DNA of 41,670 nucleotides. It comes from Marinomonas foliarum (GTDB lineage Bacteria; Pseudomonadota; Gammaproteobacteria; Pseudomonadales; Marinomonadaceae). The notes beneath the pieces are model-generated. The model worked only from the letters and a program-made list of their open reading frames with translations. It was not told the origin of the DNA and did not search any database. The stretch spans positions 1 through 41,670 of the forward strand of contig NZ_QPJQ01000040.1 of assembly GCF_003337275.1 (NCBI RefSeq). Reading direction: 5' to 3'. This document shows positions 1 through 8,268 of this stretch, one piece after another (within the stretch, counting starts at the first letter, position 1; the number at the start of each line of letters is the position of its first letter). Both the position numbers and the translations under genes were made by a program.

Positions 1-40
1 CTTACCAAGGTAAGTTGCAAACCGTTGCTTGCGTTGTTCT

Positions 41-125
41 CCGTGTCAGTGGGGGCGTATAATACATTCTGAATTTTTTAGCGCAAGCTCTTTTTTCACT
101 TTTTATTAAAAAGTTTTTTATAGGT
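41..125 (-). promoter_or_regulatory. rRNA operon P1-type promoter with A/T-rich UP element, reading leftwards
   Basis: On the minus strand there is a -35-like TTGCGC (86 to 81), a 16-bp spacer and a -10 TATTAT (64 to 59). A GC-rich discriminator ACGCCCCC follows, then ACTGACACGG beginning at position 50. From memory, E. coli rrn P1 promoters have a 16-bp spacer, a GC-rich discriminator ending in CCACC, and a transcript that begins ACTGACACGG. The start-site spacing (ninth base after the -10) is the same here. Upstream (125 to 87) lies a run of A and T tracts typical of an UP element that binds the RNA polymerase alpha subunit. I infer that a 16S-23S-5S operon begins just beyond the left edge, transcribed leftwards. 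The rRNA itself is not in the window. Confidence 0.72.
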
Positions 126-701
126 GGGCAATGTTGGAATTTTCACTATCAGTAAAGGAACTAGAAATACGGAAAAATAGACAGCTAATGAGATATCATC
201 TTTAACCTGCCACCATAGATGAGCAACAACACCGATAGCTGCAAGGTACATTAAACGGTGCAAAGGCTTCCACTTTTTACCCAAAGCACGCACCATTCGT
301 TTGGTGCTAGTAATAGCTAAAGCTGCCATAATAGACAAAGCAGCCACTCCAACATAAATATATGGCTTTTCAACTAAATCTGAACTTATCCAAGTCCAGC
401 TCAATCCTGCAAATAAAACCAAATAAATAACAAAGTGAAGCAAACTGTAAAAGAATGCTGTTAGCCCAATAAATCGACGATAACGATTAATCGCTTTTAA
501 CGGCTTAAACCTACCTACCAATGTCATTGCAATTACTGCAACAACAAAGACAGATGCCCAAATACCACTAAGCCTCATTAATAGTTTACCAGGATCGGGA
601 AAGTACTGCCCCATCAACAATGAGGTAAACATCCATGCAAATGGTAAAGTGAATAAAATCAAGATGTATGGTTTTTCCCTTCTATCCCAAAACGCTGCCA
701 T
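96..701 (-). CDS. msrQ: Heme-binding membrane subunit of the MsrPQ methionine sulfoxide reductase
   Basis: The 201-residue protein matches the MsrQ/YedZ family (ferric reductase-like transmembrane fold). It passes electrons from the quinone pool or respiratory chain across the inner membrane to periplasmic MsrP. About six hydrophobic segments are visible. Histidines at 89, 148 and 161 sit in helix positions expected for heme ligands. The ATG lies one base beyond the msrP stop, so the two genes are a msrP-msrQ operon, as in E. coli. Oddity: the last codons (a basic tail with several lysines) lie within the A/T-rich upstream element of the rRNA-type promoter at the window edge. No hairpin terminator is visible after the stop. 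Confidence 0.93.
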   Translation of the reverse strand: MAAFWDRREKPYILILFTLPFAWMFTSLLMGQYFPDPGKLLMRLSGIWASVFVVAVIAMTLVGRFKPLKAINRYRRFIGLTAFFYSLLHFVIYLVLFAGLSWTWISSDLVEKPYIYVGVAALSIMAALAITSTKRMVRALGKKWKPLHRLMYLAAIGVVAHLWWQVKDDISLAVYFSVFLVPLLIVKIPTLPTYKKLFNKK

Positions 702-702
702 G

Positions 703-1695
703 CTAATAAAACCTTTTCAAATCCATACCCGCATACAAAGACCCAACCTCTTCTTCATAGCCATTAAACATCTTTGTTTCAATGACATTAGGAAAAAGAA
801 CACCGCCAGGTAAGCGTCGCTCTTGCTTTTGCGACCAGCGAGGATGATCCACATTAGGATTCACATTGGCATAAAAACCATATTCATTAGGAGCTAGCAT
901 ACTCCATGTTGTTTTAGGCATTTCCTCAACAAAACGAATTTTCACAATGGACTTAATACTTTTAAAACCATATTTCCAAGGCAGAACAAACCTAACTGGC
1001 GCACCATTTTGATTCGGTAATATGCTCCCATACATTCCCACTGCAAGTAACGCCAAAGGATTCATTGCTTCATCAATACGCAAACCTTCTCGATATGGCC
1101 AATCCAACCCACCACCACGCTGCCCCGGCATTTGCTTAGGGTCATATAAGGTTTCGAAGTAAACATATTTGGCTTTGGACGTTGGCTCAAACCGCTTGAG
1201 AACAGTGGCGAGAGAGACTCCAACCCAAGGAATAACCATTGACCAAGCCTCGACACAGCGAAGACGGTAAATTCGCTCTTCTAGCATTGATTCCTTAATA
1301 ATATCCTCTAGATCAAATACTCCCGTTTTCCCAGCCTCACCTTCTACCGTAATTGTCCATGGCGTAGTTTGAAGCTGGGAAGACTTTTCCTTAGGATCGC
1401 TTTTACCATACCCAAATTCATAAAAATTGTTGTAGGAAGTGGCAACATCATAAGGAGAAATTTTATCGCCCTTACCGAAGGAGGTTTCAGCTATATTTGC
1501 AAAATTGGGCTTCAGGGAGATAGGTGGGGATAGAGGGTTACCATCCTGTAAAGCTGCAGATACTTGGCCGATAGCGCCAGCACCCAAAACAATCCCACCG
1601 GTTGTTTTCATAAATTGACGACGGTTCAAATAGACAGATTTATCTGTCACTTCTGATTCGGAACAGTCTGACGCTTTTTTATTGAAAATTAACAT
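703..1695 (-). CDS. msrP: Catalytic molybdopterin subunit MsrP, periplasmic methionine sulfoxide reductase
   Basis: The 330-residue protein matches MsrP/YedY. It reduces methionine sulfoxide residues in oxidised envelope proteins, using a mononuclear molybdenum-molybdopterin centre. The N-terminus has a twin-arginine signal (RRQFMK, Arg25-Arg26, then a hydrophobic stretch to about residue 48), so it is exported folded by Tat. Cys147 in RLRCVEAW corresponds to the cysteine that ligates Mo. Length is close to the E. coli enzyme (about 334). A GAGGA ribosome site precedes the ATG. It is the first gene of a two-gene operon with msrQ. The Mo-cofactor genes moaA, moaB and moeA lie about 14 kb away in this window. 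Confidence 0.95.
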   Translation of the reverse strand: MLIFNKKASDCSESEVTDKSVYLNRRQFMKTTGGIVLGAGAIGQVSAALQDGNPLSPPISLKPNFANIAETSFGKGDKISPYDVATSYNNFYEFGYGKSDPKEKSSQLQTTPWTITVEGEAGKTGVFDLEDIIKESMLEERIYRLRCVEAWSMVIPWVGVSLATVLKRFEPTSKAKYVYFETLYDPKQMPGQRGGGLDWPYREGLRIDEAMNPLALLAVGMYGSILPNQNGAPVRFVLPWKYGFKSIKSIVKIRFVEEMPKTTWSMLAPNEYGFYANVNPNVDHPRWSQKQERRLPGGVLFPNVIETKMFNGYEEEVGSLYAGMDLKRFY

Positions 1696-1749
1696 AGCAC
1701 GTCCTCTTCTATCGTTAGAGTTATTGACAAGGAGCTATGAAACTAGTTC

Positions 1750-1784
1750 AAAAAAGCATTCATTAAAAAGAAGAATGCTTTTTT
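1750..1784 (-). terminator. Rho-independent terminator after pssA
   Basis: The inverted repeat AAAAAAGCATTC / GAATGCTTTTTT has 12-bp arms and an 11-base loop. It lies 8 bp past the pssA stop, and on the minus strand it ends in a T run. It separates pssA from the msrPQ operon. Confidence 0.85.
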
Positions 1785-1791
1785 ACACCAT

Positions 1792-2562
1792 CTAGCGAAA
1801 TCGCTTAAATACGACCCCAAGCGGCCCCCACAATCCATAAAGGCAAAACACGCCCATCAATACCAAAGCAGGCTGAAGAGCGACCAGTACCAAAATCAAC
1901 ACAGCAATAAGAAGTACGACAAAAGGAACTCGACCTTTTAAATTGAGATCTTTGAAGCTGCGGTATTTCACATTACTGACCATCAACAAACCAGTTATAG
2001 GAACGATCAATGCCATCAACGTAGCCATACTTTCGCCTGAAAAACCTTTGTCATTAGCGGCCCAAATAACACCAGCAACCAAAGCCGCTGCAGCAGGACT
2101 AGGTAGACCGGTAAAATATCGCTTCTCTTCCACTCCAAGCATAGTGTTAAAGCGAGCTAAGCGCAGCGCGGCACCAACTGCGTAAATAAAGGCGGCAATC
2201 CAACCAATTTTACCAAGTGGCGCTAAAGACCAAGTAAATACAACAAGCGCAGGGGCGATACCAAATGAGACCATATCAGCCAAAGAGTCATACTCAGCCC
2301 CAAACGCACTTTGAGTATGTGTCAAACGAGCAACACGACCATCCAACCCATCAAATACCATAGAAATAAAAATGGCGACTGCGGCATAAGTAAAGTTTTC
2401 GTTCATTGCCGCAATAATGGAGTAAAAGCCTGAAAACAGCGCCGCTGTAGTAAACAGGTTAGGTAGTAAGTAAACCCCTTTATGCGGCTGCTTTTTTTCA
2501 TCACCTAAATCCACGTCTTCGATTTCATCAACGGGTGCTTTTTTCACATCTTCTATAGACAT
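1792..2562 (-). CDS. pssA: CDP-diacylglycerol-serine O-phosphatidyltransferase
   Basis: The enzyme joins CDP-diacylglycerol and L-serine to give phosphatidylserine, the precursor of phosphatidylethanolamine, at the inner membrane. The 256-residue protein carries the full CDP-alcohol phosphatidyltransferase signature: Asp74-Gly75, Ala78-Arg79, Gly88, Asp92 and Asp96, with an extra Asp71. Multiple membrane helices follow, and a short acidic/basic cytosolic tail precedes them (residues 1-30). This is the membrane-spanning (type II) PssA, not the phospholipase-D-like enzyme of E. coli. A strong GGAGG site precedes the ATG. The hemL stop is 29 bp upstream, so the two may be cotranscribed. Confidence 0.94.
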   Translation of the reverse strand: MSIEDVKKAPVDEIEDVDLGDEKKQPHKGVYLLPNLFTTAALFSGFYSIIAAMNENFTYAAVAIFISMVFDGLDGRVARLTHTQSAFGAEYDSLADMVSFGIAPALVVFTWSLAPLGKIGWIAAFIYAVGAALRLARFNTMLGVEEKRYFTGLPSPAAAALVAGVIWAANDKGFSGESMATLMALIVPITGLLMVSNVKYRSFKDLNLKGRVPFVVLLIAVLILVLVALQPALVLMGVFCLYGLWGPLGVVFKRFR

Positions 2563-2591
2563 GCTAGAAACCCTCCTTCTTTAAGAACTAT

Positions 2592-3875
2592 TTATACTAG
2601 CTTAGCAAAAGAACGCTTAGCTGCTTCGATTGTATAATCGATGTCTTCTTCAGTATGAGCTTGAGAGATAAACCCAGCTTCGAACGCTGCAGGGGCAAAA
2701 TAAACCCCTTCTTCTAACATATAATGGAAAAACGCTTTAAACTTACCTAAATCGCAATTCTGCACATCCGCAAATGTCTTAACTGCTTCGGCTTCGGTAA
2801 AGAAGAAGCCAAACATCCCACCTACACTCACAACACAAAAAGGCACTCCAGCAGCGTCTGCCGCTTTTTTCAACCCAGTTACTAAGCGCTCAGCTTTGTA
2901 GCCTAATGCCAGATGGAAGCCTTTTTCACTGATTTTGTTCAATACAGCCAAGCCTGCAACCATAGCAACAGGATTACCAGACAAAGTGCCCGCTTGATAG
3001 ACAGGTCCTAATGGAGAAATACACTCCATAATCGCACGCTTGCCACCAAAAGCACCAACTGGCATACCCGCACCAATAACCTTACCCAAAGTCGTCAAGT
3101 CAGGAACAATGCCAAAATGGTCCTGAGCACCACCAAGAGCAACACGAAACCCAGTCATAACCTCATCAAAAATCAGCACAGCGCCAGATTCATCACACAC
3201 TTTGCGCAAGGTCTCAAGAAAACCCTCAACAGGTAAAATACAGTTCATATTGCCGGCAACAGGTTCAACAATAATACAAGCGATTTGATCCCCAATTTCA
3301 GCAAAGCAGCGAGTTACCTCTTCGATATCATTGTATTGCAATGTGATTGTATGTTTCGCCAAATCAGCAGGCACACCAGGAGAGTTAGGTACTCCAAGAG
3401 TTAACGCACCAGAACCTGCCTTCACCAGCAATGAATCTGAATGTCCATGATAACAGCCCTCAAACTTAACGATTTTATCGCGTCCGGTGTAGCCACGGGC
3501 CAAACGAATTGCACTCATAGTTGCTTCAGTACCCGAGTTAACCATACGAACCATATCCATTGACGGAACAAGTTCACACACTTTTTCCGCCATGGTGATC
3601 TCAACTTCTGTTGGAGCACCAAAACTCAAACCGAAGTCCAATTGTTGTCTAACAGCATCTAAAACATCTGGGTGAGAATGACCTAAAATCATCGGCCCCC
3701 ATGATCCAACATAATCTATGTAAGATTTTTTATCTTCATCATAAACATAAGCCCCTTCTCCACGCTCAAAGAAAATAGGCGTTCCTCCTACACCATTGAA
3801 AGCTCGAACTGGAGAATTTACACCTCCAGGAATACGGTGTTGGGCGCGTGCGTATAGATCTTCAGAACGACTCAT
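2592..3875 (-). CDS. hemL: Glutamate-1-semialdehyde 2,1-aminomutase
   Basis: The enzyme converts glutamate-1-semialdehyde to 5-aminolevulinate by PLP-dependent amino transfer, the last step of the C5 route into heme synthesis. I start it at the ATG giving [11 protein letters not shown], because the family begins there. That gives 427 residues (E. coli 426), with the PLP lysine at Lys265 in [10 protein letters not shown], the E. coli number. The frame is open upstream to an ATG at 3917, which would add 14 residues unlike the family. Other hallmarks: VNSGTEATM (PLP phosphate site) and FDEVMTGFR. The ribosome site is weak (GGGA). Confidence 0.95.
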   Translation of the reverse strand: MSRSEDLYARAQHRIPGGVNSPVRAFNGVGGTPIFFERGEGAYVYDEDKKSYIDYVGSWGPMILGHSHPDVLDAVRQQLDFGLSFGAPTEVEITMAEKVCELVPSMDMVRMVNSGTEATMSAIRLARGYTGRDKIVKFEGCYHGHSDSLLVKAGSGALTLGVPNSPGVPADLAKHTITLQYNDIEEVTRCFAEIGDQIACIIVEPVAGNMNCILPVEGFLETLRKVCDESGAVLIFDEVMTGFRVALGGAQDHFGIVPDLTTLGKVIGAGMPVGAFGGKRAIMECISPLGPVYQAGTLSGNPVAMVAGLAVLNKISEKGFHLALGYKAERLVTGLKKAADAAGVPFCVVSVGGMFGFFFTEAEAVKTFADVQNCDLGKFKAFFHYMLEEGVYFAPAAFEAGFISQAHTEEDIDYTIEAAKRSFAKLV

Positions 3876-3968
3876 ATTTTCAAATCCCATAGCTAATAAA
3901 ATACAAAAGGCAAACAAGCTTTAAAATAGTAAGCGGTAGCCCATAAAAAAATAAATAAAAAAGTACAA

Positions 3969-5696
3969 CTAGTCACTTTTCAGTAAAAATTGATCGAGAC
4001 GGTGGCGAGAAACCAAGCTATAAGAGGAACTTGATGTCGATACCAACACTTCTGCTAATCCTGTTTCTTGAAACCAAGTCAACATAGACTCTAACGATGA
4101 AGGCTCATCAATAACTGGCACAAGTACAGAGTCTAACGCCAAAGATAAATTCATCTTCACCTTATCTTCATCCGAAACCAGCCATAATTGCGGACCTTGA
4201 TCTAACATTATCAATGCATCTAATACCGCTTTTCGTCTAAGCAACCGTAGCTCATCACCATGCTCGAAAGCGATATAGTCTACCATACTTGACGCTAAAT
4301 CCTTCACCCGCTCAATAGAAACAACCTCTGGAAACATCAACACATCTTCAGCAACGGGCTTAACCGTATGGTGTCGAAGATAGCGTTGGAAAGGCGATAT
4401 TGTCGAAGACATTCCCATGAAGCTCAATCTCTCCACAAAAACGGATTCTTGATGAAAAAACACTCGTACCAGCAAGCAAGCCAACACGATAACAAACAAA
4501 GCAGGAACAATAGCCGCAGACGAATGTGTCATTTCTATAATGGCAACCAAGGCTGTTAACGGCGCTTGAAAACAAGCAGCCATCATAGCCGCCATACCTA
4601 AGAGAGCAAACAAAGCGACATCCGTTACATTGCTATCAAACACCAAAGCAACTTGAACGCCAGCCAACCCCCCAATAATAAAAGTTGGCCCAATCATGCC
4701 ACCAGGAATCCCCAAACCAATAGTAAGTGCAGTCAGCACTGTTTTAACCACAATTAACAGAATTAGTGAGTAAAGAACCAAATCGCCCGATAACAAACGA
4801 GAAAGAGAAAGGTAACCACTGCCTAATGATTCAGGCAGATAGATCGCCGCCAATACCGTGGCAATAGCGACCAACAAAAAACGCCACCAAATAGACACAC
4901 TACTAAAACGCCAAAGAGCCTTTTGGGTACGCAGAAATAACGCAGACAACAACACAATAACAACGACCAAAATAGAACAAGCAACAAACAAATCCGTTGA
5001 AAGCAGCACTGAAGAGATACTTTCAATACTAAAAATATCCAGCGGCCCAATAGCATAATGGCTCACTATGGTAGCAATTACAGAAGATAGCAAAACAGGC
5101 AAAACATAACGCTGTCGGTATTCCAGAAATATAACCTCAAAAGCAAACAAAACACCTGCTAAAGGGGTTTGGAATATTGCGGAAATAGCTCCAGCAACGC
5201 CACAAGCCAATAGCGTTTCCACACCGTACTGAGGCAACTTGGCCTTTTCTGCCAAATAGCCTCCGAGCGTTGCCCCAAGATGCACAGCCGGACCCTCTTT
5301 ACCAATAGAAAGACCGCCAATCAAGCCAATTGCTGCAGAGAAAAACTGCACAACCGCATTCCAAACAGGCAAGTTTCCATGATGATAATTTAAACGCTCA
5401 ATAACATAAGGGACACCGACTTTTTGTAACCTGCGAGGCACAAAGGTAAATACCAGCGCTAAAACAACACAAGCAGAAAGAGAAAGCCCAATGCGCCATT
5501 CAACCGATAGCAACTCAAACGAATCAAAATCAGAACCAATTAAATACCGAACGGGCAGATAGATCACAGCGTAAAAAAATGCCATCAAAAGACCACTTAA
5601 CAACCCGCAAAAAGCACCAAGAGCCGACAAAACTAATAAGTCATCATAAGACTTAGCTTTAGCAGACCAGTTCTTCCTTAAATTTAATCGTTTCAG
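3969..5696 (-). CDS. CLC-family chloride channel/transporter with altered proton-path residues
   Basis: This is an integral-membrane CLC anion transporter. The gating motif GKEGP is intact. The helix-N motif reads GGMIGP. A C-terminal region of about 160 residues may be a degenerate CBS-like domain. Two key sites differ from E. coli ClcA: the Ser107 motif GSGIP reads KVGVP, and the internal proton glutamate Glu203 aligns with a valine (PLAGVLFAFEV). Coupling to protons is therefore doubtful. The first ordinary start in frame is TTG at 5630, but the 22 codons above it read like a normal CLC N-terminus (basic, then SYDDLLVLSAL). They reach a CTG at 5696 preceded by GGAGAGG with a 4-base gap, so I start there (575 residues). 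Confidence 0.85.
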   Translation of the reverse strand: MKRLNLRKNWSAKAKSYDDLLVLSALGAFCGLLSGLLMAFFYAVIYLPVRYLIGSDFDSFELLSVEWRIGLSLSACVVLALVFTFVPRRLQKVGVPYVIERLNYHHGNLPVWNAVVQFFSAAIGLIGGLSIGKEGPAVHLGATLGGYLAEKAKLPQYGVETLLACGVAGAISAIFQTPLAGVLFAFEVIFLEYRQRYVLPVLLSSVIATIVSHYAIGPLDIFSIESISSVLLSTDLFVACSILVVVIVLLSALFLRTQKALWRFSSVSIWWRFLLVAIATVLAAIYLPESLGSGYLSLSRLLSGDLVLYSLILLIVVKTVLTALTIGLGIPGGMIGPTFIIGGLAGVQVALVFDSNVTDVALFALLGMAAMMAACFQAPLTALVAIIEMTHSSAAIVPALFVIVLACLLVRVFFHQESVFVERLSFMGMSSTISPFQRYLRHHTVKPVAEDVLMFPEVVSIERVKDLASSMVDYIAFEHGDELRLLRRKAVLDALIMLDQGPQLWLVSDEDKVKMNLSLALDSVLVPVIDEPSSLESMLTWFQETGLAEVLVSTSSSSYSLVSRHRLDQFLLKSD

Positions 5697-5755
5697 AATG
5701 CCTCTCCATTATTCGAATACGTTCAATCAATACCCTATTAACCGATGCGCACTAC

Positions 5756-6184
5756 TTACCAGCGATCTAAGCGATTCGCCAAACACATATGCGTGACCAC
5801 TTTATCCAAATTTGGCCAATGGTCCATTTCACTACGAATAGCATGTAACCGAGCCATTGAGTTTGCCTGAACTAAAATCAAAAGATCTAAATCCCCACTA
5901 ATAGAATGAGCAAGCTTCACTTCTGGTATGGCTTCAATTAATGGCTGCACAAGCTCGCACGACAAAGGCCTAAAAGTTAGAGCTAGATACGCTGTAACGC
6001 CATCCTCTTTTGATACCGATGTATGGGCGTGATACCCCGTAATTGTTCGATTATCTTCCATGCGACGAATGCGTTCAGTCACAGCCGAACGTGATAAATT
6101 CACCTGGCGACTAATATCGGAAACAGACAATCGAGCATCATCTACCAGTAAAGCTAATATTCTTTGATCATAATGATCGGCCAC
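5756..6184 (-). CDS. Lrp/AsnC-family transcriptional regulator, divergent from yjeH
   Basis: The 142-residue protein has an N-terminal winged helix-turn-helix (about residues 5-60, with ARLSVSDISRQVNLSRSAVTERI) and a C-terminal RAM/ligand-sensing domain (about 65-140). Such proteins sense amino acids and control nearby transport or metabolic genes. The start is GTG, with a strong GGGGGG site 5 bases upstream. The gene faces away from the amino-acid exporter at 6344 across 159 bp that hold a direct repeat (6208-6231). I infer that it controls that exporter and perhaps itself. The ligand is not readable from the sequence. Confidence 0.88.
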   Translation of the reverse strand: MADHYDQRILALLVDDARLSVSDISRQVNLSRSAVTERIRRMEDNRTITGYHAHTSVSKEDGVTAYLALTFRPLSCELVQPLIEAIPEVKLAHSISGDLDLLILVQANSMARLHAIRSEMDHWPNLDKVVTHMCLANRLDRW

Positions 6185-6207
6185 TCAAGCCCCCCTTTCA
6201 CAACATA

Positions 6208-6231
6208 GTCATTCAACTTGACGGTCATTCA
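6208..6231. promoter_or_regulatory. Candidate Lrp-type operator: direct repeat GTCATTCA
   Basis: Two identical GTCATTCA octamers start 16 bp apart (6208 and 6224) between the divergent lrp-type gene and yjeH. The position and near one-and-a-half-turn spacing fit binding by the adjacent Lrp-family protein. This is inference; no consensus was available for comparison. Confidence 0.35.
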
Positions 6232-6343
6232 GGCAAAATGCGCCTTAATGGGGTCAACTTGTATAGCGTATCGATTATGTAAGTATTTTATCCTTAGCAG
6301 CAATAAATAACAGCCACAGAATTTCACAAGTACAGGCAAAAAA

Positions 6344-7621
6344 ATGACTCAATACCAAAAAACTCTTGGCCCTCTTCAGGGCATTGCAATGACGGTGACA
6401 ACTTTTATAGGAACCGGCTTAATGATCTTACCTGCTATGTCTGTCGCGCAGGCGGGGTCCTTTGCTTTTTATGCTTGGTTAATTACAGCCGCCATGATTA
6501 TTCCCATTGCTTTTATTTTCGCTTTGCTTGGCTCTAGATACCCTTCCGCTGGGGGCGCATCACACTATATTGGTCGAGCATTTGGCTCGCGTTATGAAAA
6601 AGCCGTAGGCTGGTTGTTTTTAAGCATCTTATTGGTTGGGCCTGCTGTCGCGATAAAAGTCGCTGCGGCCTATTTAATTATTATATTTAACGCTCCTGAT
6701 GACTGGATTCTTGCCTTTAGCCTACTCACTCTGGCAGGCATGCTTCTCTTTGCCATCGTTGGCATGCAGACTTCGGCTAGATTTCAAACGGGTGTAGTGA
6801 TCGTTATGATTGGCACAATTATATGGCTTTGTTTTATTGGCGACATTGCTGATAGCCGCCAAGTAATAGAGACGCCGATAACAAGTTCAGAATGGCAGCA
6901 AACACTGTACGCCACAGGTGTTATATTTTGGTGTTTTTTAGGCATTGAAGTCATGGCGCACATGGGTGCTGAATTTAAAAACCCAACCAGAGATTTCCCA
7001 ATCGCCTTATTGGGAGGAATCGCCATTGTTATTCTTGCTTATTTAAGCTTGGTACTGCTGATCGCTTGGCACCATACTTATGGAGACGAAGTGACCAATA
7101 GCCAGTCCTTAGCACTTTTGGTGAGTAAACTTATGGGCGAAACCAGTAGCCGGTTCTTTGCCGTTGGCGCCTACGTAATCGCATTCGCTAACGTGGCCAT
7201 TTATATTTTAGGCTTCTCGCGCATGGTGCAATCCATGGCACAGCAAGGTGCACTGCCTAAAACCTTTATTCAGTTTAATAAAAACGGCGCGCCAGAAAGA
7301 GCAGTTTTATTGGTTGGCTTTATTACGTTATTCTCCATTATGTTTTCTGAACTATCTGGATGGAGAATGTCATGGTTCATTGAGATGACAAACGGTAGCT
7401 TTTTGCTCATTTACACTCTCACCTGCATTGCCGCATTCAAACTGGTTAATCGAGTAACTCAACTGCTGGCCATTGTTGCATTAATAAGCTGTAGCTTCAT
7501 GGTGTTTTTCATTGGCCAAAGTATGTTATTCGCTGTTATTGCTTTTTGCTTGGCTCTCAGCTACGAATATTTGAAGTCCCCAAAAAGCCCAATCAAAGAT
7601 TCAAAACTTCATGTACAATAG
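6344..7621 (+). CDS. yjeH: YjeH-type L-methionine/branched-chain amino acid exporter (APC family)
   Basis: The 425-residue membrane protein of about 12 helices resembles E. coli YjeH along its length. Shared patterns include the early GTGLM, FALLGSRYPSAGG, FWCFLGIEVMAHMGAEFKNPTRDFP and NGSFLLIYTL. YjeH exports methionine, leucine, isoleucine and valine across the inner membrane. An AGG site lies 7-9 bases before the ATG. The gene diverges from an Lrp-family regulator, a common pairing for amino-acid exporters, so induction by its own substrate is likely. The exact substrate remains an inference from the family. Confidence 0.85.
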   Translation: MTQYQKTLGPLQGIAMTVTTFIGTGLMILPAMSVAQAGSFAFYAWLITAAMIIPIAFIFALLGSRYPSAGGASHYIGRAFGSRYEKAVGWLFLSILLVGPAVAIKVAAAYLIIIFNAPDDWILAFSLLTLAGMLLFAIVGMQTSARFQTGVVIVMIGTIIWLCFIGDIADSRQVIETPITSSEWQQTLYATGVIFWCFLGIEVMAHMGAEFKNPTRDFPIALLGGIAIVILAYLSLVLLIAWHHTYGDEVTNSQSLALLVSKLMGETSSRFFAVGAYVIAFANVAIYILGFSRMVQSMAQQGALPKTFIQFNKNGAPERAVLLVGFITLFSIMFSELSGWRMSWFIEMTNGSFLLIYTLTCIAAFKLVNRVTQLLAIVALISCSFMVFFIGQSMLFAVIAFCLALSYEYLKSPKSPIKDSKLHVQ

Positions 7622-7686
7622 TGGCAATTAATATCATCATTTATACAGCAACGATGATTTCGTTGAGTTAAGCAGGAGAGTTTTTT

Positions 7687-8199
7687 ATGCCATTATTAGA
7701 CAGTTTTCGTGTCGATCACACTCGTATGGACGCGCCAGCAGTTCGCGTTGCTAAATCTATGTCCACACCTAAGGGTGATGACATCACAGTATTTGACTTG
7801 CGCTTCTGCGTACCAAATGAAGAAATCCTTTCAGAGAAAGGTATTCACACACTAGAGCATTTATTCGCAGGCTTCATGCGTGAACACCTAAACAGCGACA
7901 GCGTAGAGATTATTGACATCTCACCAATGGGTTGCCGTACCGGTTTCTATATGAGCTTAATCGGCACACCTTCAGAAGAAACAGTTGCTGCTTCGTGGAA
8001 AGCGGCAATGGAAGACGTATTGCATGTAAAAGCCAAAGCCGATATCCCAGAGCTTAACGAATATCAGTGCGGCACTTATGAAATGCATTCTCTAGAAGAA
8101 GCCCAAGAAATTGCAAAAATGATCCTAAGCCGCGACGTAAAAGTGAATAGCAATGAAGAGCTATATCTAAGCGAAGAGTTCTTAAAAGAACACAGCTAA
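7687..8199 (+). CDS. luxS: S-ribosylhomocysteine lyase (AI-2 synthase)
   Basis: LuxS cleaves S-ribosylhomocysteine to homocysteine and DPD, the precursor of autoinducer-2. It thus serves the activated-methyl cycle as well as quorum signalling. The 170-residue protein is close to E. coli LuxS (171). The metal ligands are in place: His54 and His58 in HTLEH, and Cys128 in YQCGTY, with the general base Glu57 and the catalytic Cys83 in MGCRTG. The ribosome site is AGGAG, 7 bases from the ATG. It stands alone between an exporter and a shared terminator. Cytosolic homodimer in the family. Confidence 0.98.
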   Translation: MPLLDSFRVDHTRMDAPAVRVAKSMSTPKGDDITVFDLRFCVPNEEILSEKGIHTLEHLFAGFMREHLNSDSVEIIDISPMGCRTGFYMSLIGTPSEETVAASWKAAMEDVLHVKAKADIPELNEYQCGTYEMHSLEEAQEIAKMILSRDVKVNSNEELYLSEEFLKEHS

Positions 8200-8221
8200 G
8201 CACTTTACTAAGTACAAAATA

Positions 8222-8251
8222 AAAAAAGGTGGCCTAAATGCCACCTTTTTT
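8222..8251. terminator. Bidirectional terminator between luxS and the RhtB-type gene
   Basis: GGTGGC / GCCACC arms with a 6-base loop are flanked by six A on the left and six T on the right. It lies 22 bp after the luxS stop and 17 bp after the stop of the opposing exporter gene, so it serves both convergent transcripts. Confidence 0.9.
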
Positions 8252-8268
8252 ATTGAACTCAAAAAATC

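Noticed and set aside
34..63. Plus-strand promoter TTGTTC-18-TATAAT at the left edge
   Set aside because: No plus-strand gene follows for 1.9 kb. The same bases read on the minus strand match an rrn P1 promoter far better.
1943..2185. Plus-strand open frame of 80 codons opposite pssA
   Set aside because: It is a shadow of the pssA reading frame, with no ribosome site and no family resemblance. Similar antisense frames over ilvI, pyrG and truD were dropped for the same reason.
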